Notes: generated by a model from the letters alone, not told the origin. Counted from the first letter of the stretch, positions 1-6,863 are shown. The stretch: 11,855 nt of DNA from JAWWPG01 sp038254365 (GCA_038254365.1 JBBSGI010000081.1:1-11855); one strand, 5' to 3'. Numbers and translations: made by a program.

Positions 1-822
1 GCTGCCGTAGCCGATGTCGTTGCCCTCGACCCGGGCTCGGCGGTTGAAGGTCCCCTCGATCCAGCGCTCGCTGGTCTCGATCGCCGTCGGAAGCTCGCGG
101 ACCACGTCCTCGAAGCCGCGCACGGTGGCGGCGACCGCCTCCTCGAGCATGGCGACCTCGAGGTCGTCCTTGACCAGTCGCAGCTCCGAGATCGCCGTGG
201 CCAGCTCCGCGTCACGCTCTTGGCTCACCGCGGGGAGCCTCGAATCGACCCGCTCGTCGTACCCGCGCAGCACCCGCACCGCGTCACCGAGCGAGCTCAG
301 TACGGCGGGGAGCTCCTCGAGAGGCCGGCACTCGATCTGCAGCGCCGCGCCCGTCTCGGCCAGCCCCCGGCGGGGGCCGACCCACAGTTCGCCGTACCGC
401 CGGTCGGTGTAGAAGGCAAGCGACGAGCGGTCGGACCGGGGCGCCACGAACAGCGTGGTCGTGTGGCCGTTGCCCTCCGGGGTCATCACCAGTACGGCGT
501 CCGGCTGCATCTCGCCGGTGAGCCAGTAGAAGTCGCTGCCGGGCCGGAACGGGTAGTCGGTGTCGTTGGCCCGCACCTTCAGGGCGCCGGTGGGCACCAC
601 CAGCGCCTCGCCGGGGAAGCGGGCGGACAGGGCGGTGCGGCGCTTCGCGCAATACGGCGCCACCGGCTCGGCTGTCGCGTCGGGTGAGGGCGGGTCCGCC
701 CAGCCGCGAGCCATGAACTCGCGCAGCGGTCCGGGAACCTCGATGTCGTGGCTTACCGTCCCCTGAGCCGCGCCCTCCTCGGGCGTGACCTCGGTGACCT
801 CGGCCGGCTCCTGGTTGCCCAC
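1..822 (-). CDS. Xaa-Pro aminopeptidase (M24 family), N-terminal part, cut by window edge
   Basis: Cytosolic metallopeptidases of this family remove an N-terminal residue preceding proline. The 274 codons present read without interruption to base 1. After an acidic leader of about 45 residues comes an aminopeptidase-P N-terminal domain with the typical segments 'RFPGEALVVPTGALKVRAND', 'YPFRPGSDFYWLTG' and 'TLFVAPRSDRSS', then the linker 'ISELRLVKDD' that precedes the M24 pita-bread domain. The five metal ligands (Asp, Asp, His, Glu, Glu) would lie beyond the edge, so catalysis cannot be checked; family members are usually about 490 residues. The GTG start at 822 is chosen because GAGGAG lies 8 nt upstream and the reading frame agrees. 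The gene is divergent from the crotonase operon, with 116 nt between starts. The family call is firm; substrate is not known. Confidence 0.9.
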   Translation of the reverse strand, partial: MGNQEPAEVTEVTPEEGAAQGTVSHDIEVPGPLREFMARGWADPPSPDATAEPVAPYCAKRRTALSARFPGEALVVPTGALKVRANDTDYPFRPGSDFYWLTGEMQPDAVLVMTPEGNGHTTTLFVAPRSDRSSLAFYTDRRYGELWVGPRRGLAETGAALQIECRPLEELPAVLSSLGDAVRVLRGYDERVDSRLPAVSQERDAELATAISELRLVKDDLEVAMLEEAVAATVRGFEDVVRELPTAIETSERWIEGTFNRRARVEGNDIGYGS

Positions 823-850
823 GGCACTCTCCTCGGTCGTCGTCCGGTCC

Positions 851-856
851 AGGCTA
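851..856 (-). promoter_or_regulatory. Candidate -10 box for the aminopeptidase gene
   Basis: On the minus strand this reads TAGCCT, a good match to the actinobacterial TAnnnT -10 box, 28 nt upstream of the GTG at 822 and upstream of its GAGGAG ribosome site. No convincing -35 hexamer sits at the expected spacing. The same hexamer occurs before the gene at 3776. Prediction from sequence only. Confidence 0.35.
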
Positions 857-938
857 GTCGGCAGTTTCCGGTCCAACCGACCGATTGCAGCGCGGCGGTA
901 ACCTCGCTCCGCCGTCCAGCCGAGGAGTTGCCGCACCG

Positions 939-1763
939 ATGAGCCCGTTCCGTGCCTCCGCGGATTTCACCGAGCAGTGGCGGCACTTCGGCTTCGCGGT
1001 GGCGGACGGCGTCGCGACCATCACGTTCGACCGGCCCGAGCGGCTGAACGCGCTGACCTTCGACGTGTACGCCGACCTGCGCGACCTGCTGCGGGAGCTG
1101 CCGCACCGGGACGACGTACGGGTGCTTGTGATCACCGGCAAGGGGCGCGGCTTCTGCTCCGGCGGCGACGTGGACGAGATCATTGGCGAGCTGCTGAAGA
1201 AGGACGCCCGCGGGCTTCTCGACTTCACCCGGATGACCGGCGCGGTCGTGCAGGCGATGCGTGAGTGCCCGCTGCCGATCGTTGCGGCGGTGAACGGTAC
1301 GGCGGCCGGCGCCGGTTCGGTGATCGCGCTGGCCGCGGACTTCCGGCTGCTCGGCCGCTCGGCGAAGTTCGCCTTCCTGTTCACCAAGGTCGGGCTGGCC
1401 GGCGCCGACATGGGGTCGGCGTACCTGCTGCCCCGGATGGTCGGCATCGCCCGGGCCACCGAGCTGCTCATGCTCGGCGACACCGTGGATGCCGAGACAG
1501 CCGGCGGGCTGGGGCTGGGGTCCGTGGTCGACGACGACGAGCTGCCGGCCGCCACCGCCGCTCTGGCTAGGCGCCTCGCCGACGGCCCAGCCTTCGCCTA
1601 CGCCACCACGAAGTTGCTGCTGACCCGTGAGATCGACATGGACCTCGGCGGCGCGCTCGAGCTGGAGGCGATGGCCCAGGCGCTGCTCATGCACTCGGCT
1701 GACCATCGGGAGTTCCACGCCGCCTTCTCCGAGAAGCGCCCGCCACGCTGGACCGGCCGGTGA
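939..1763 (+). CDS. Crotonase-fold (enoyl-CoA hydratase/isomerase family) protein
   Basis: 274 residues, the usual crotonase length. The ATG at 939 is preferred over an upstream TTG at 885: GAGGAG lies 11 nt before it and the protein then begins just ahead of the conserved core. Visible motifs are 'TFDRPERLNALT' (27-40), the first oxyanion-hole stretch 'GFCSGGD' (71-77), the second 'NGTAAGAG' (119-126) and 'GADMGSAYLLPR' (155-166). By motif counting, the two glutamates of classical hydratases (rat Glu144, Glu164) are Val128 and Phe148, while Asp157 lies where PaaG-type isomerases carry their catalytic Asp. Hydration is therefore doubtful; an isomerase or another acyl-CoA reaction is more likely (inference). 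The stop overlaps the next start by 4 nt, so it is probably translationally coupled to the Rid gene. Substrate unknown. Confidence 0.88.
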   Translation: MSPFRASADFTEQWRHFGFAVADGVATITFDRPERLNALTFDVYADLRDLLRELPHRDDVRVLVITGKGRGFCSGGDVDEIIGELLKKDARGLLDFTRMTGAVVQAMRECPLPIVAAVNGTAAGAGSVIALAADFRLLGRSAKFAFLFTKVGLAGADMGSAYLLPRMVGIARATELLMLGDTVDAETAGGLGLGSVVDDDELPAATAALARRLADGPAFAYATTKLLLTREIDMDLGGALELEAMAQALLMHSADHREFHAAFSEKRPPRWTGR

Positions 1764-2179
1764 CCTCCCCGCACGCCGTGATCAACCCTTCCGGCCTCGC
1801 GCCGGCGGTCGGATTCGCGCACGTCGTCGTGCCGGTGTCCGGCCGGACGGTGTGGCTCGGGGGCCAGACCGGAGTCGACGCCGATGGCCGGGTGGTCAGC
1901 GGGTCGCTGGTGGAGCAGTTCGAGGCCGCCGCGGCGAACGTCGTAGCGGCGCTGGCGGCGGCCGGGGCCGGTCCTGAGCACCTGGTGTCCATGCTGATCT
2001 GCACCACCGACATGGCTGCGTACCGGAGCGCCCTGCCGGAGCTGGGTGCGGCGTACCGGTCCAAGTTCGGCCGCCACTACCCGGCCACCGCGCTGGTCGG
2101 CGTCACGGAGCTGTTCGACCCGGCGGCGCTCGTCGAGCTGGTCTGCGTCGCCGTGGTGCCCGACGCGCCGCGCGCTTAG
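1760..2179 (+). CDS. Rid-family (YjgF/YER057c/UK114) protein, Arg-less subgroup
   Basis: 139 residues, right for this small trimeric family. The GTG start at 1760 overlaps the crotonase stop (GTGA), a typical coupled junction. Family features include 'VWLGGQTGVDADGRV' (31-45), the helix 'QFEAAAANVVAAL' and the strand ending 'VELVCVAV'. Canonical RidA hydrolyses enamine/imine intermediates using an Arg in a 'P-A-R-S' motif (Arg105 in E. coli). Here the corresponding stretch is 'YPATALVGV', with Thr110 in place of Arg. Known Rid subfamilies 4-7 lack this Arg and are not expected to deaminate imines. Its place in an operon with a crotonase and two small beta-barrel proteins suggests an auxiliary step in catabolism of an acyl-CoA or related metabolite (inference). 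Confidence 0.88.
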   Translation: MTSPHAVINPSGLAPAVGFAHVVVPVSGRTVWLGGQTGVDADGRVVSGSLVEQFEAAAANVVAALAAAGAGPEHLVSMLICTTDMAAYRSALPELGAAYRSKFGRHYPATALVGVTELFDPAALVELVCVAVVPDAPRA

Positions 2180-2252
2180 GCACGGCAAAATTGCTGCCTG
2201 CCGTCGCCGTCGCCGTACTGGTCCCGCTCCGCCCGACCGCGAAGGAGTCCTG

Positions 2253-2636
2253 ATGCCGGTCCAGCTGAACCACACCATCGTCCGGGTGCGCGACAAGCAG
2301 GAGTCGGCGACCTTCCTCGCCGAGCTGCTCGGTGTGGCACCGCCCACGCCGTACGGTCCGTTCCTCGTCCTGCAGGTGGACAACGACGTCTCTCTGGATT
2401 TCGCCGACGACCAGGGCGCCGTGCATCCGCAGCACTACGCCTTCCTGGTCGGCGAGGCGGAGTTCGACGAGATCTTCGGGCGGATCCGCGAACGCGGGCT
2501 GTCCTACTGGGCGGATCCCGGGCGGTCCCGCCCGAGCGAGATCAACACCAACGACGGCGGGCGCGGCGTCTACTGGGAGGATCCGAGCGGTCACTTCCTG
2601 GAGATCATCACGCGGCCGTACGGAAGCGGAGCCTGA
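2253..2636 (+). CDS. VOC (glyoxalase/dioxygenase-fold) family protein
   Basis: 127 residues made of two beta-alpha-beta-beta-beta modules of the vicinal oxygen chelate superfamily. The ATG at 2253 has a strong GAAGGAG 5 nt upstream. The second module ends in the classic 'VYWEDPSGHFLEII' (106-119). Likely metal ligands in the usual positions are His7 ('LNHTIV'), His61 ('HPQHYAFLV') and Glu117 ('HFLEII'), so a metal-dependent enzyme is plausible. Length and ligand pattern fit single-domain glyoxalase-like proteins; the reaction (lyase, isomerase, dioxygenase, antibiotic resistance) cannot be read from sequence. It lies 73 nt after the Rid gene and 1 nt before the damaged cupin gene, so it probably belongs to the same transcript. 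Confidence 0.85.
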   Translation: MPVQLNHTIVRVRDKQESATFLAELLGVAPPTPYGPFLVLQVDNDVSLDFADDQGAVHPQHYAFLVGEAEFDEIFGRIRERGLSYWADPGRSRPSEINTNDGGRGVYWEDPSGHFLEIITRPYGSGA

Positions 2637-2637
2637 C

Positions 2638-3099
2638 GTGTCCTATCCCGCACCCCGTCACCCGGACGACACCATGAGGTCAGTGCTTCCTTCCGAGCGG
2701 GCAGTGCTTCACCGGAGCTGAGCAACGCCTCCGGCGGCGGGGCGCACTACCTCGCCACGGGGGCCGTCCACCGACGGGCAGTTCGGCCTGTACCGGTGGG
2801 AGATGGGTGCGGGTCCAGGCGGCCCGGACCCGCACTTCCACAAGAGCATCTCGGAGTCGTTCTTCGTCCTGTCCGGGGGAATGCGCCTGTACGACGGGGA
2901 GCGCTGGATCGACGCGGCCCCCGGTGACTTCCTGTTCCCGGAACGAGTCGGGAGAGCCGGCGCCGATGCTCATCCTGTTCGCACCGGGCGCTCCGCGCGA
3001 GGACTACTTCGAACGCTCGCCGACGCCGCCCGGCGGGAGGCGATGAACGACGAGCAGCGGGCGGAGTTCTTCGTCCGGCACGACACGTATTGGGTGTAG
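2638..3099 (+). pseudogene. Cupin-domain protein, broken by four frame disruptions
   Basis: A cupin of about 160 residues can be followed only by switching frames. From a GTG at 2638 the frame gives 'VSYPAPRHPDDT'. Near 2674 one base is missing and the text continues as 'EVSASFRAGSASPELSNAS' to 'AHYLATGA' (2676-2765). One extra base at about 2766 restores the first frame: 'STDGQFGLYRWEMGAG', 'PDPHFHKSISESFFVLSG' and 'PGDFLFP' (2767 to about 2940). A deletion there removes roughly nine codons, and the next frame gives 'NESGEPAPMLILFAPG' and 'DYFER'. One base missing near 3014 leads to 'LADAARREAMNDEQRAEFF' and a TAG at 3097. The first cupin motif (His-X-His and Glu) survives; the second, with its metal-binding His, lies in the deleted stretch. 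It follows the VOC gene by 1 nt. A true pseudogene is most likely, but assembly indels are possible. Confidence 0.82.
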
Positions 3100-3109
3100 T
3101 CACACCGCC

Positions 3110-3132
3110 GGGCCAGCCACAACGGCTGGCCC
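3110..3132. terminator. Perfect stem-loop between convergent genes, likely bidirectional terminator
   Basis: GGGCCAGCC, loop ACAAC, then GGCTGGCCC: a perfect 9-bp stem starting 10 nt after the cupin stop and 40 nt after the end of the convergent carbonic anhydrase gene. There is no T-run, as is common for actinobacterial hairpin terminators. Symmetry and convergent position suggest it serves both transcripts. Confidence 0.65.
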
Positions 3133-3172
3133 ACCGCCGTACGCCGATGGGTCAGTCCTCTGCTCGAGAGAG

Positions 3173-3673
3173 TCAGCACACTCGCCGGAGCCGGCCAGTG
3201 GCCAGCTCGTAAAGGAACCCGCCGACGGTGACATTTCCCAGGTACGGCCACGACCGCACGCGTTGCACGTCGGCGCGCAGGGCGTTGTCCTGGTCGCAGG
3301 TGGTGAGGAACGAGATGCTTCTCGTGTCCGGTCCACCCGCGGCCCGGATGTCGGCGTGTACCTCCTCTTCGGTGCGCCCGGCCATGCGGCAGTTCGAGTG
3401 GGCCACGACCATGAACCGGTTGACGCCTAGGAGGTGGTCGGCGAGCACGAGCGTTCGCAAGACGTCGTCGGTGACCCGCGCCCCCGCGTTGCGCAGGATC
3501 TTCGCGTCCCCAGGTGACAGGCCCAACATGGCCAGCGGGTCGATCCGCGAGTCCATGCACGTAAGCACGCCCAGGCCCTTGGCGGCGCGCGGCTCCAGCC
3601 CGGCCAGCGCGAAGTCGGCGGCGAAGGCGGCGTTCGCCGCCAGCACGTCGGCGAACGCGTCGTCGGTGGGCAC
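3173..3673 (-). CDS. Beta-class carbonic anhydrase
   Basis: Catalyses reversible hydration of CO2 to bicarbonate using zinc. The 166-residue protein has the beta-class signatures 'CMDSR' and 'HSNC': Cys39, His92 and Cys95 are the expected zinc ligands and Asp41-Arg43 the conserved dyad. 'ILRNAGARVTDDVLRTL' (59-75) is also characteristic. Size and sequence resemble the compact mycobacterial Rv1284-type enzymes rather than the longer plant type. The frame stays open upstream to 3895, but the GTG at 3673 is chosen because homologous sequence begins there and a TAGGCT -10 box ends 7 nt upstream with no ribosome site between, implying a leaderless mRNA. It is divergent from the winged-helix gene (102 nt between starts) and convergent with the cupin pseudogene. 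Cytosolic; no signal peptide seen. Confidence 0.92.
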   Translation of the reverse strand: MPTDDAFADVLAANAAFAADFALAGLEPRAAKGLGVLTCMDSRIDPLAMLGLSPGDAKILRNAGARVTDDVLRTLVLADHLLGVNRFMVVAHSNCRMAGRTEEEVHADIRAAGGPDTRSISFLTTCDQDNALRADVQRVRSWPYLGNVTVGGFLYELATGRLRRVC

Positions 3674-3680
3674 CGCATAC

Positions 3681-3686
3681 AGCCTA
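3681..3686 (-). promoter_or_regulatory. -10 box, leaderless promoter of the carbonic anhydrase gene
   Basis: Reads TAGGCT on the minus strand, 7 nt before the GTG at 3673. With transcription normally starting 6-8 nt after a TAnnnT box, the mRNA would begin at or next to the start codon. No Shine-Dalgarno sequence is present. No clear -35 was seen. Confidence 0.55.
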
Positions 3687-3763
3687 GGGGTGACGCGCCC
3701 GGATGCAGCGGCCGTTGGCTGAGACTCGCACGGAGAGGCAGCTCCCGGTCGGGACCCGTCGCC

Positions 3764-3769
3764 TAGCCT
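3764..3769 (+). promoter_or_regulatory. -10 box, leaderless promoter of the winged-helix gene
   Basis: TAGCCT followed by 6 nt and then the GTG at 3776, which places the expected transcription start on the start codon. There is no ribosome binding site upstream. It faces away from the carbonic anhydrase promoter about 80 nt away. Confidence 0.55.
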
Positions 3770-3775
3770 CGGTTC

Positions 3776-4879
3776 GTGACCGTCCATGAGCTTTCCCGCG
3801 TCGCTGCGCGTCGCATCGCGGTGCGGGCGCAGCTGTTGGACAGCCCGAGGCCGACCGAGCTGGTCGATGTGGTGCGGCACCTGACTCTGCTTCAACTCGA
3901 CCCGACCGCCGCCATCGCGCCGAATGCCGACCTGGTGGCGTGGAGTCGTCTCGGGTCGTCGTACTCGCCAGGCGACTTGGACACCGCGCTCGAGGATCGG
4001 ACGCTGCTGGAACTCCGGGCGATGATCCGGCCCAGCGAGGACCTGGCGCTCTACCGCGCAGAGATGGCCGAATGGCCCGGACGCGGGAATCTGCGCGACT
4101 GGCAGGAGTTCCGCCGCGACTGGGTGAAAGCCAACGATGCGTGCCGTCTGGACATCCTCGATCGGCTCAGTTCTTCGGGCCCGCTGGCGTCGCGCGATCT
4201 TCCGGATACGTGCAAGGTGCCCTGGGCGTCGACCGGGTGGACCAACAACCGCAACGTCACACAGCTGCTGGAGTTCATGGTTGCCCGAGGCGAGGTCGCG
4301 ATCGCTGGGCGAAAGGGACGGGACCGGCTATGGGACTTGGCGGCGCGGGTCTGTCCCGACCACCCGGTGGTCCCCGTCGAGGAGGCGCTGCGCATCCGCA
4401 ACCAGCGGCGGCTGCGGGCCCTGGGCATCGCCCGCGCCAGGGCACCGGAATCTCCGGGCGAACCGTCGGACGTGGGCGAGGCCGGCGAGCCGGCCGTTGT
4501 CGAGGGCGTCAAGGGCACGTGGCGGGTCGATCCGTCCCTGTTGGCGCAACCGTTCTCGGGGCGCGCGGCATTGTTGTCACCGTTCGATCGGCTGCTCCAC
4601 GACCGCCAGCGCACGGTCGAGCTCTTCGAGTTCGACTACCAGCTGGAGATGTACAAGCCCGCGGCCAAGCGCCGCTGGGGGTACTTCGCGCTACCGATCC
4701 TCTACGGCGACCGACTGGTCGGAAAGCTCGACGCCACCGCCGACCGCAGGGCTGGAGTGCTGCGGGTCAACGCCATCCACCAGGACGTGGCCTTCACCAA
4801 CACCATGACCGCCGCGGTGGATCGCGAGATCAGGGATCTAGCTGACTGGCTGGAACTGGATCTCACAATGCCAAGTTAG
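3776..4879 (+). CDS. Winged-helix DNA-binding protein, YcaQ/AlkX-like DNA glycosylase family (HTH_42)
   Basis: 367 residues. The N-terminal part 'AARRIAVRAQLL ... VVRHLTLLQLDPTAAIAPNADLVAWSRLG' is characteristic of the HTH_42/YcaQ family, whose studied members excise alkylated bases or unhook interstrand crosslinks. Q40-L41-D42 matches the Gln-hydrophobic-Asp catalytic motif of the YcaQ/AlkX branch (the AlkZ branch has Gln-hydrophobic-Gln). A winged-helix stretch follows at about 125-195 ('ILDRLSSSGPLASRDL', 'VTQLLEFMVARGEVAIAGR'), then a C-terminal beta-rich part with 'LLSPFDRLLHDRQRTVELFEF' and 'GDRLVGKLDATADR', typical of the family. The GTG start is supported by the TAGCCT box 6 nt upstream. 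It stands alone, divergent from the carbonic anhydrase. Family firm; DNA repair role is by family knowledge, not shown here. Confidence 0.85.
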   Translation: MTVHELSRVAARRIAVRAQLLDSPRPTELVDVVRHLTLLQLDPTAAIAPNADLVAWSRLGSSYSPGDLDTALEDRTLLELRAMIRPSEDLALYRAEMAEWPGRGNLRDWQEFRRDWVKANDACRLDILDRLSSSGPLASRDLPDTCKVPWASTGWTNNRNVTQLLEFMVARGEVAIAGRKGRDRLWDLAARVCPDHPVVPVEEALRIRNQRRLRALGIARARAPESPGEPSDVGEAGEPAVVEGVKGTWRVDPSLLAQPFSGRAALLSPFDRLLHDRQRTVELFEFDYQLEMYKPAAKRRWGYFALPILYGDRLVGKLDATADRRAGVLRVNAIHQDVAFTNTMTAAVDREIRDLADWLELDLTMPS

Positions 4880-4980
4880 AACGAGCTGGTCGACGGCCAA
4901 CGGACACCCCAGGCGGCATGGAAGGCGGCGACACGAGCGGCTACGAGGGTGCTCACGCCAATTCCAAGGGTCACCCGGCA

Positions 4981-5104
4981 CCGGGTTCGGTAGACGTCTT
5001 GCCGGTGCTCGATGCGCACCACGACCACCTCCCGGGCCTCCTGCTGCAAGCGGTAACAGCACACGGTAGGTACCGCGGCGGGCCGACCAGAGGCCTGCGA
5101 GATC
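4981..5104 (-). pseudogene. RelE/ParE-type toxin, C-terminal relic with frameshift
   Basis: On the minus strand just after the gcl stop, one frame reads 'DLAGLWSARRGTYRVL' (5104-5057). One extra T at about 5056 shifts the frame and the text continues 'YRLQQEAREVVVVRIEHRQ' and 'DVYRTR' (5055-4981). Joined, this is the C-terminal half of a RelE-family mRNA interferase: the 'L.G.(L)WS.R.G.YRVLY' core and the 'V.VVRI.HR.DVYR' end are hallmark positions. The first 45-50 residues are absent, since only about seven codons separate it from the gcl stop, and no stop follows 'RTR' where a toxin would end. No antitoxin gene is adjacent. The 246-nt gap between the convergent winged-helix and gcl genes holds nothing else I can identify. 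Non-functional. Confidence 0.75.
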
Positions 5105-5125
5105 GCCGACGGACGGACCCGAAAA

Positions 5126-6862
5126 TCAGCCCTCGGCGGCGCGGGCGGCTTCCATCTGGTCGTGGCGGCTGTGCTCCTTCTCGTACTCGACCACGCGGTC
5201 GATCGACAGTCCCATGCACGCGTTCGCCTCGCGGTCAACCATGATCTCGACCAGCGCGGGGCGGCTGGTGCGCTCGCTCTCCTTGCGCGCCCACTCGAGT
5301 GCGTCGCGGATGTCGCCGGGGCGGGTCACCCGGCGGCCGCTGCAGCCGTACGCCTCCATGAGCTTGACGTTGTCCGTGCCGAATTGGTCGTAGTGGATAT
5401 CGACCTCGTAGTTCATCTCGTACTGCATCTCGGACTGCCGGATGAGCCCGAGGTACTCGTTGTTGAGCATGACGAGGACGAACGGGATGTCGTACTGAGC
5501 GGCGACGGCAAGCTCTTCGACGAGGAACTGGAAGCTGTAGTCGCCGACCACGCCGACGACCTCGCCCTCCGGCCGGGCGGTCTTGACGCCGATCGCGGCC
5601 GGGATCTCCCAGCCGAGCGGGCCGGCCTGACCGCAGACCTGGTAGTGGCGCGGCTTCATGACCTGCTGGAACTGCCCGGACCAGATCTGGTAAAGGCCGA
5701 TGGCGGTGACGAAGTAGGTGTCGGAGCCGTAGAACGCGTTGAGCTCACGGAACACCCGTGGCGGCTTGATCGGCACGGTGTCGTAGTCGTCGCGGCGGGC
5801 CATCGAGCTCCTGAGTTCGTTGATCCTCGCCACCCACGTCGACCGGTCCTTGCCCGGGTCTCGGCGCGCCGCCACGTCGCGCAGCGCCTCGAGAAACAGC
5901 CTGGTGTCCGAGACGATGCCGAGGTCGGGTGGGAACACCTTGCCGAGCTGGGTGGGTTCGATGTCGACGTGGACGAACTCCCGCTCGCCGCGGTAGACGT
6001 CGAGCTTGCCGGTGTGCCGGTCGCCGAACCGGGCGCCGAGCGCGAGCACGAGGTCAGACTCGAGGAAGGTCTTGTTCGCGAAGGGCTGGTTGGTCTGGAT
6101 CCCGGCCATGCCGGCGAACAGCTCGTGGTCCTCAGGGAACGAGCCCTTGCCCATGAGGGTGACCTGGACGGGGACGTTCAGCGTCTCCGCGACCTCTCGT
6201 AGCAGGTCGGTGGCCTCACCGAGGATGACACCGCCGCCGGCGAGGATGAGCGGGCGCTCGGCCGCGAGCAGCATGTCGAGCGCGCGTTCGACCCTGGGCA
6301 GGTGCGGCTCGACCCGCGGAACGGGCAGCGGGGCGTCGATCGAGGAGTCCCACTCGATCTCCTGCTGTTGGACGTTGATCGGCAGGTCGATGAGCACCGG
6401 CCCCGGCCGACCGGACCGCGCGATGCGGAACGCCTCGCGGAAGACCCACGGCATCGACGCGGCTTCCTTGACCTGCACTGCCCACTTCGTCACCGGCTTG
6501 GCGATCTCGACGATGTCGACGGCCTGGAACGCCTCCTGGTGCAGCTTCGACAGCGCCGCCTGACCCGTGATGGCGACAATTGGTATCGAGTCGGCGTGCG
6601 CGGTGTACAACCCGGTGATCATGTTCGTCCCGGCCGGTCCGGACGTGCCGATCGCCACCCCGACGTTCCCGGTCGTCCTGGCCCAGCCGTCGGCCATGTG
6701 GGTGGCGCCCTCCTCGTGGCGAACGACCAGGTGCTTGATGTCGCTGTTCTCGAGCGCGGCGTACAGCGGAAGGATCGCTGCGCCGGGGCAGCCGTAGACC
6801 GTGTCGACGCCTTCGGATCGGAGCACCTCGACGACGGCCTGCATCACCGGCATCTTCGCCAT
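5126..6862 (-). CDS. gcl: Glyoxylate carboligase (tartronate-semialdehyde synthase)
   Basis: ThDP-dependent enzyme joining two glyoxylates into tartronate semialdehyde with release of CO2. 578 residues, close to the 593 of E. coli Gcl. The PYR domain shows 'YGCPGAAILPLYAAL' (23-37), 'GTSGPAGTNMITGLY' (72-86) and 'HQEAFQAVDIVEIAKPV' (108-124); the central domain has 'GARFGDRHTGKLDVYRG' (276-292) and 'VHVDIEPTQLGKVFPPDLGI' (297-316), very Gcl-like; the PP domain has Asp441 ('VVGDYSFQF') and Asn468 ('LNNEYLG') for Mg-ThDP. In 'RHEEGATHMADGW' Glu50 occupies the position of E. coli Val51, restoring the Glu canonical in other ThDP enzymes. The ATG at 6862 lies 1 nt after the glxR stop, with an AAGGGA ribosome site inside glxR. 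Last gene of the hyi-glxR-gcl operon. Acetolactate-synthase-like activity is the main alternative; context favours Gcl. Confidence 0.9.
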   Translation of the reverse strand: MAKMPVMQAVVEVLRSEGVDTVYGCPGAAILPLYAALENSDIKHLVVRHEEGATHMADGWARTTGNVGVAIGTSGPAGTNMITGLYTAHADSIPIVAITGQAALSKLHQEAFQAVDIVEIAKPVTKWAVQVKEAASMPWVFREAFRIARSGRPGPVLIDLPINVQQQEIEWDSSIDAPLPVPRVEPHLPRVERALDMLLAAERPLILAGGGVILGEATDLLREVAETLNVPVQVTLMGKGSFPEDHELFAGMAGIQTNQPFANKTFLESDLVLALGARFGDRHTGKLDVYRGEREFVHVDIEPTQLGKVFPPDLGIVSDTRLFLEALRDVAARRDPGKDRSTWVARINELRSSMARRDDYDTVPIKPPRVFRELNAFYGSDTYFVTAIGLYQIWSGQFQQVMKPRHYQVCGQAGPLGWEIPAAIGVKTARPEGEVVGVVGDYSFQFLVEELAVAAQYDIPFVLVMLNNEYLGLIRQSEMQYEMNYEVDIHYDQFGTDNVKLMEAYGCSGRRVTRPGDIRDALEWARKESERTSRPALVEIMVDREANACMGLSIDRVVEYEKEHSRHDQMEAARAAEG

Positions 6863-6863
6863 G

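Noticed and set aside
885..938. TTG start for the crotonase at 885
   Set aside because: The extra 18 residues are not conserved-looking, and a GAGGAG site precedes the ATG at 939.
753..1718. 321-codon minus-strand frame over the crotonase gene
   Set aside because: It opposes a well-conserved crotonase and has low-complexity Gln/Arg/Gly composition typical of antisense frames in GC-rich DNA.
2184..2198. AT-rich palindrome GCAAAATTGC after the first Rid gene
   Set aside because: Short, inside a 73-nt intra-operon gap, with no supporting features; chance is the simpler explanation.
3776..3895. N-terminal extension of the carbonic anhydrase (open to 3895 on the minus strand)
   Set aside because: It would overlap the start of the divergent winged-helix gene and both promoters, and the extra residues are not carbonic anhydrase-like.
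4918..5244. Plus-strand 108-codon frame in the gap before gcl
   Set aside because: It runs into the end of gcl in antisense and over the RelE relic, and shows no protein family signal.
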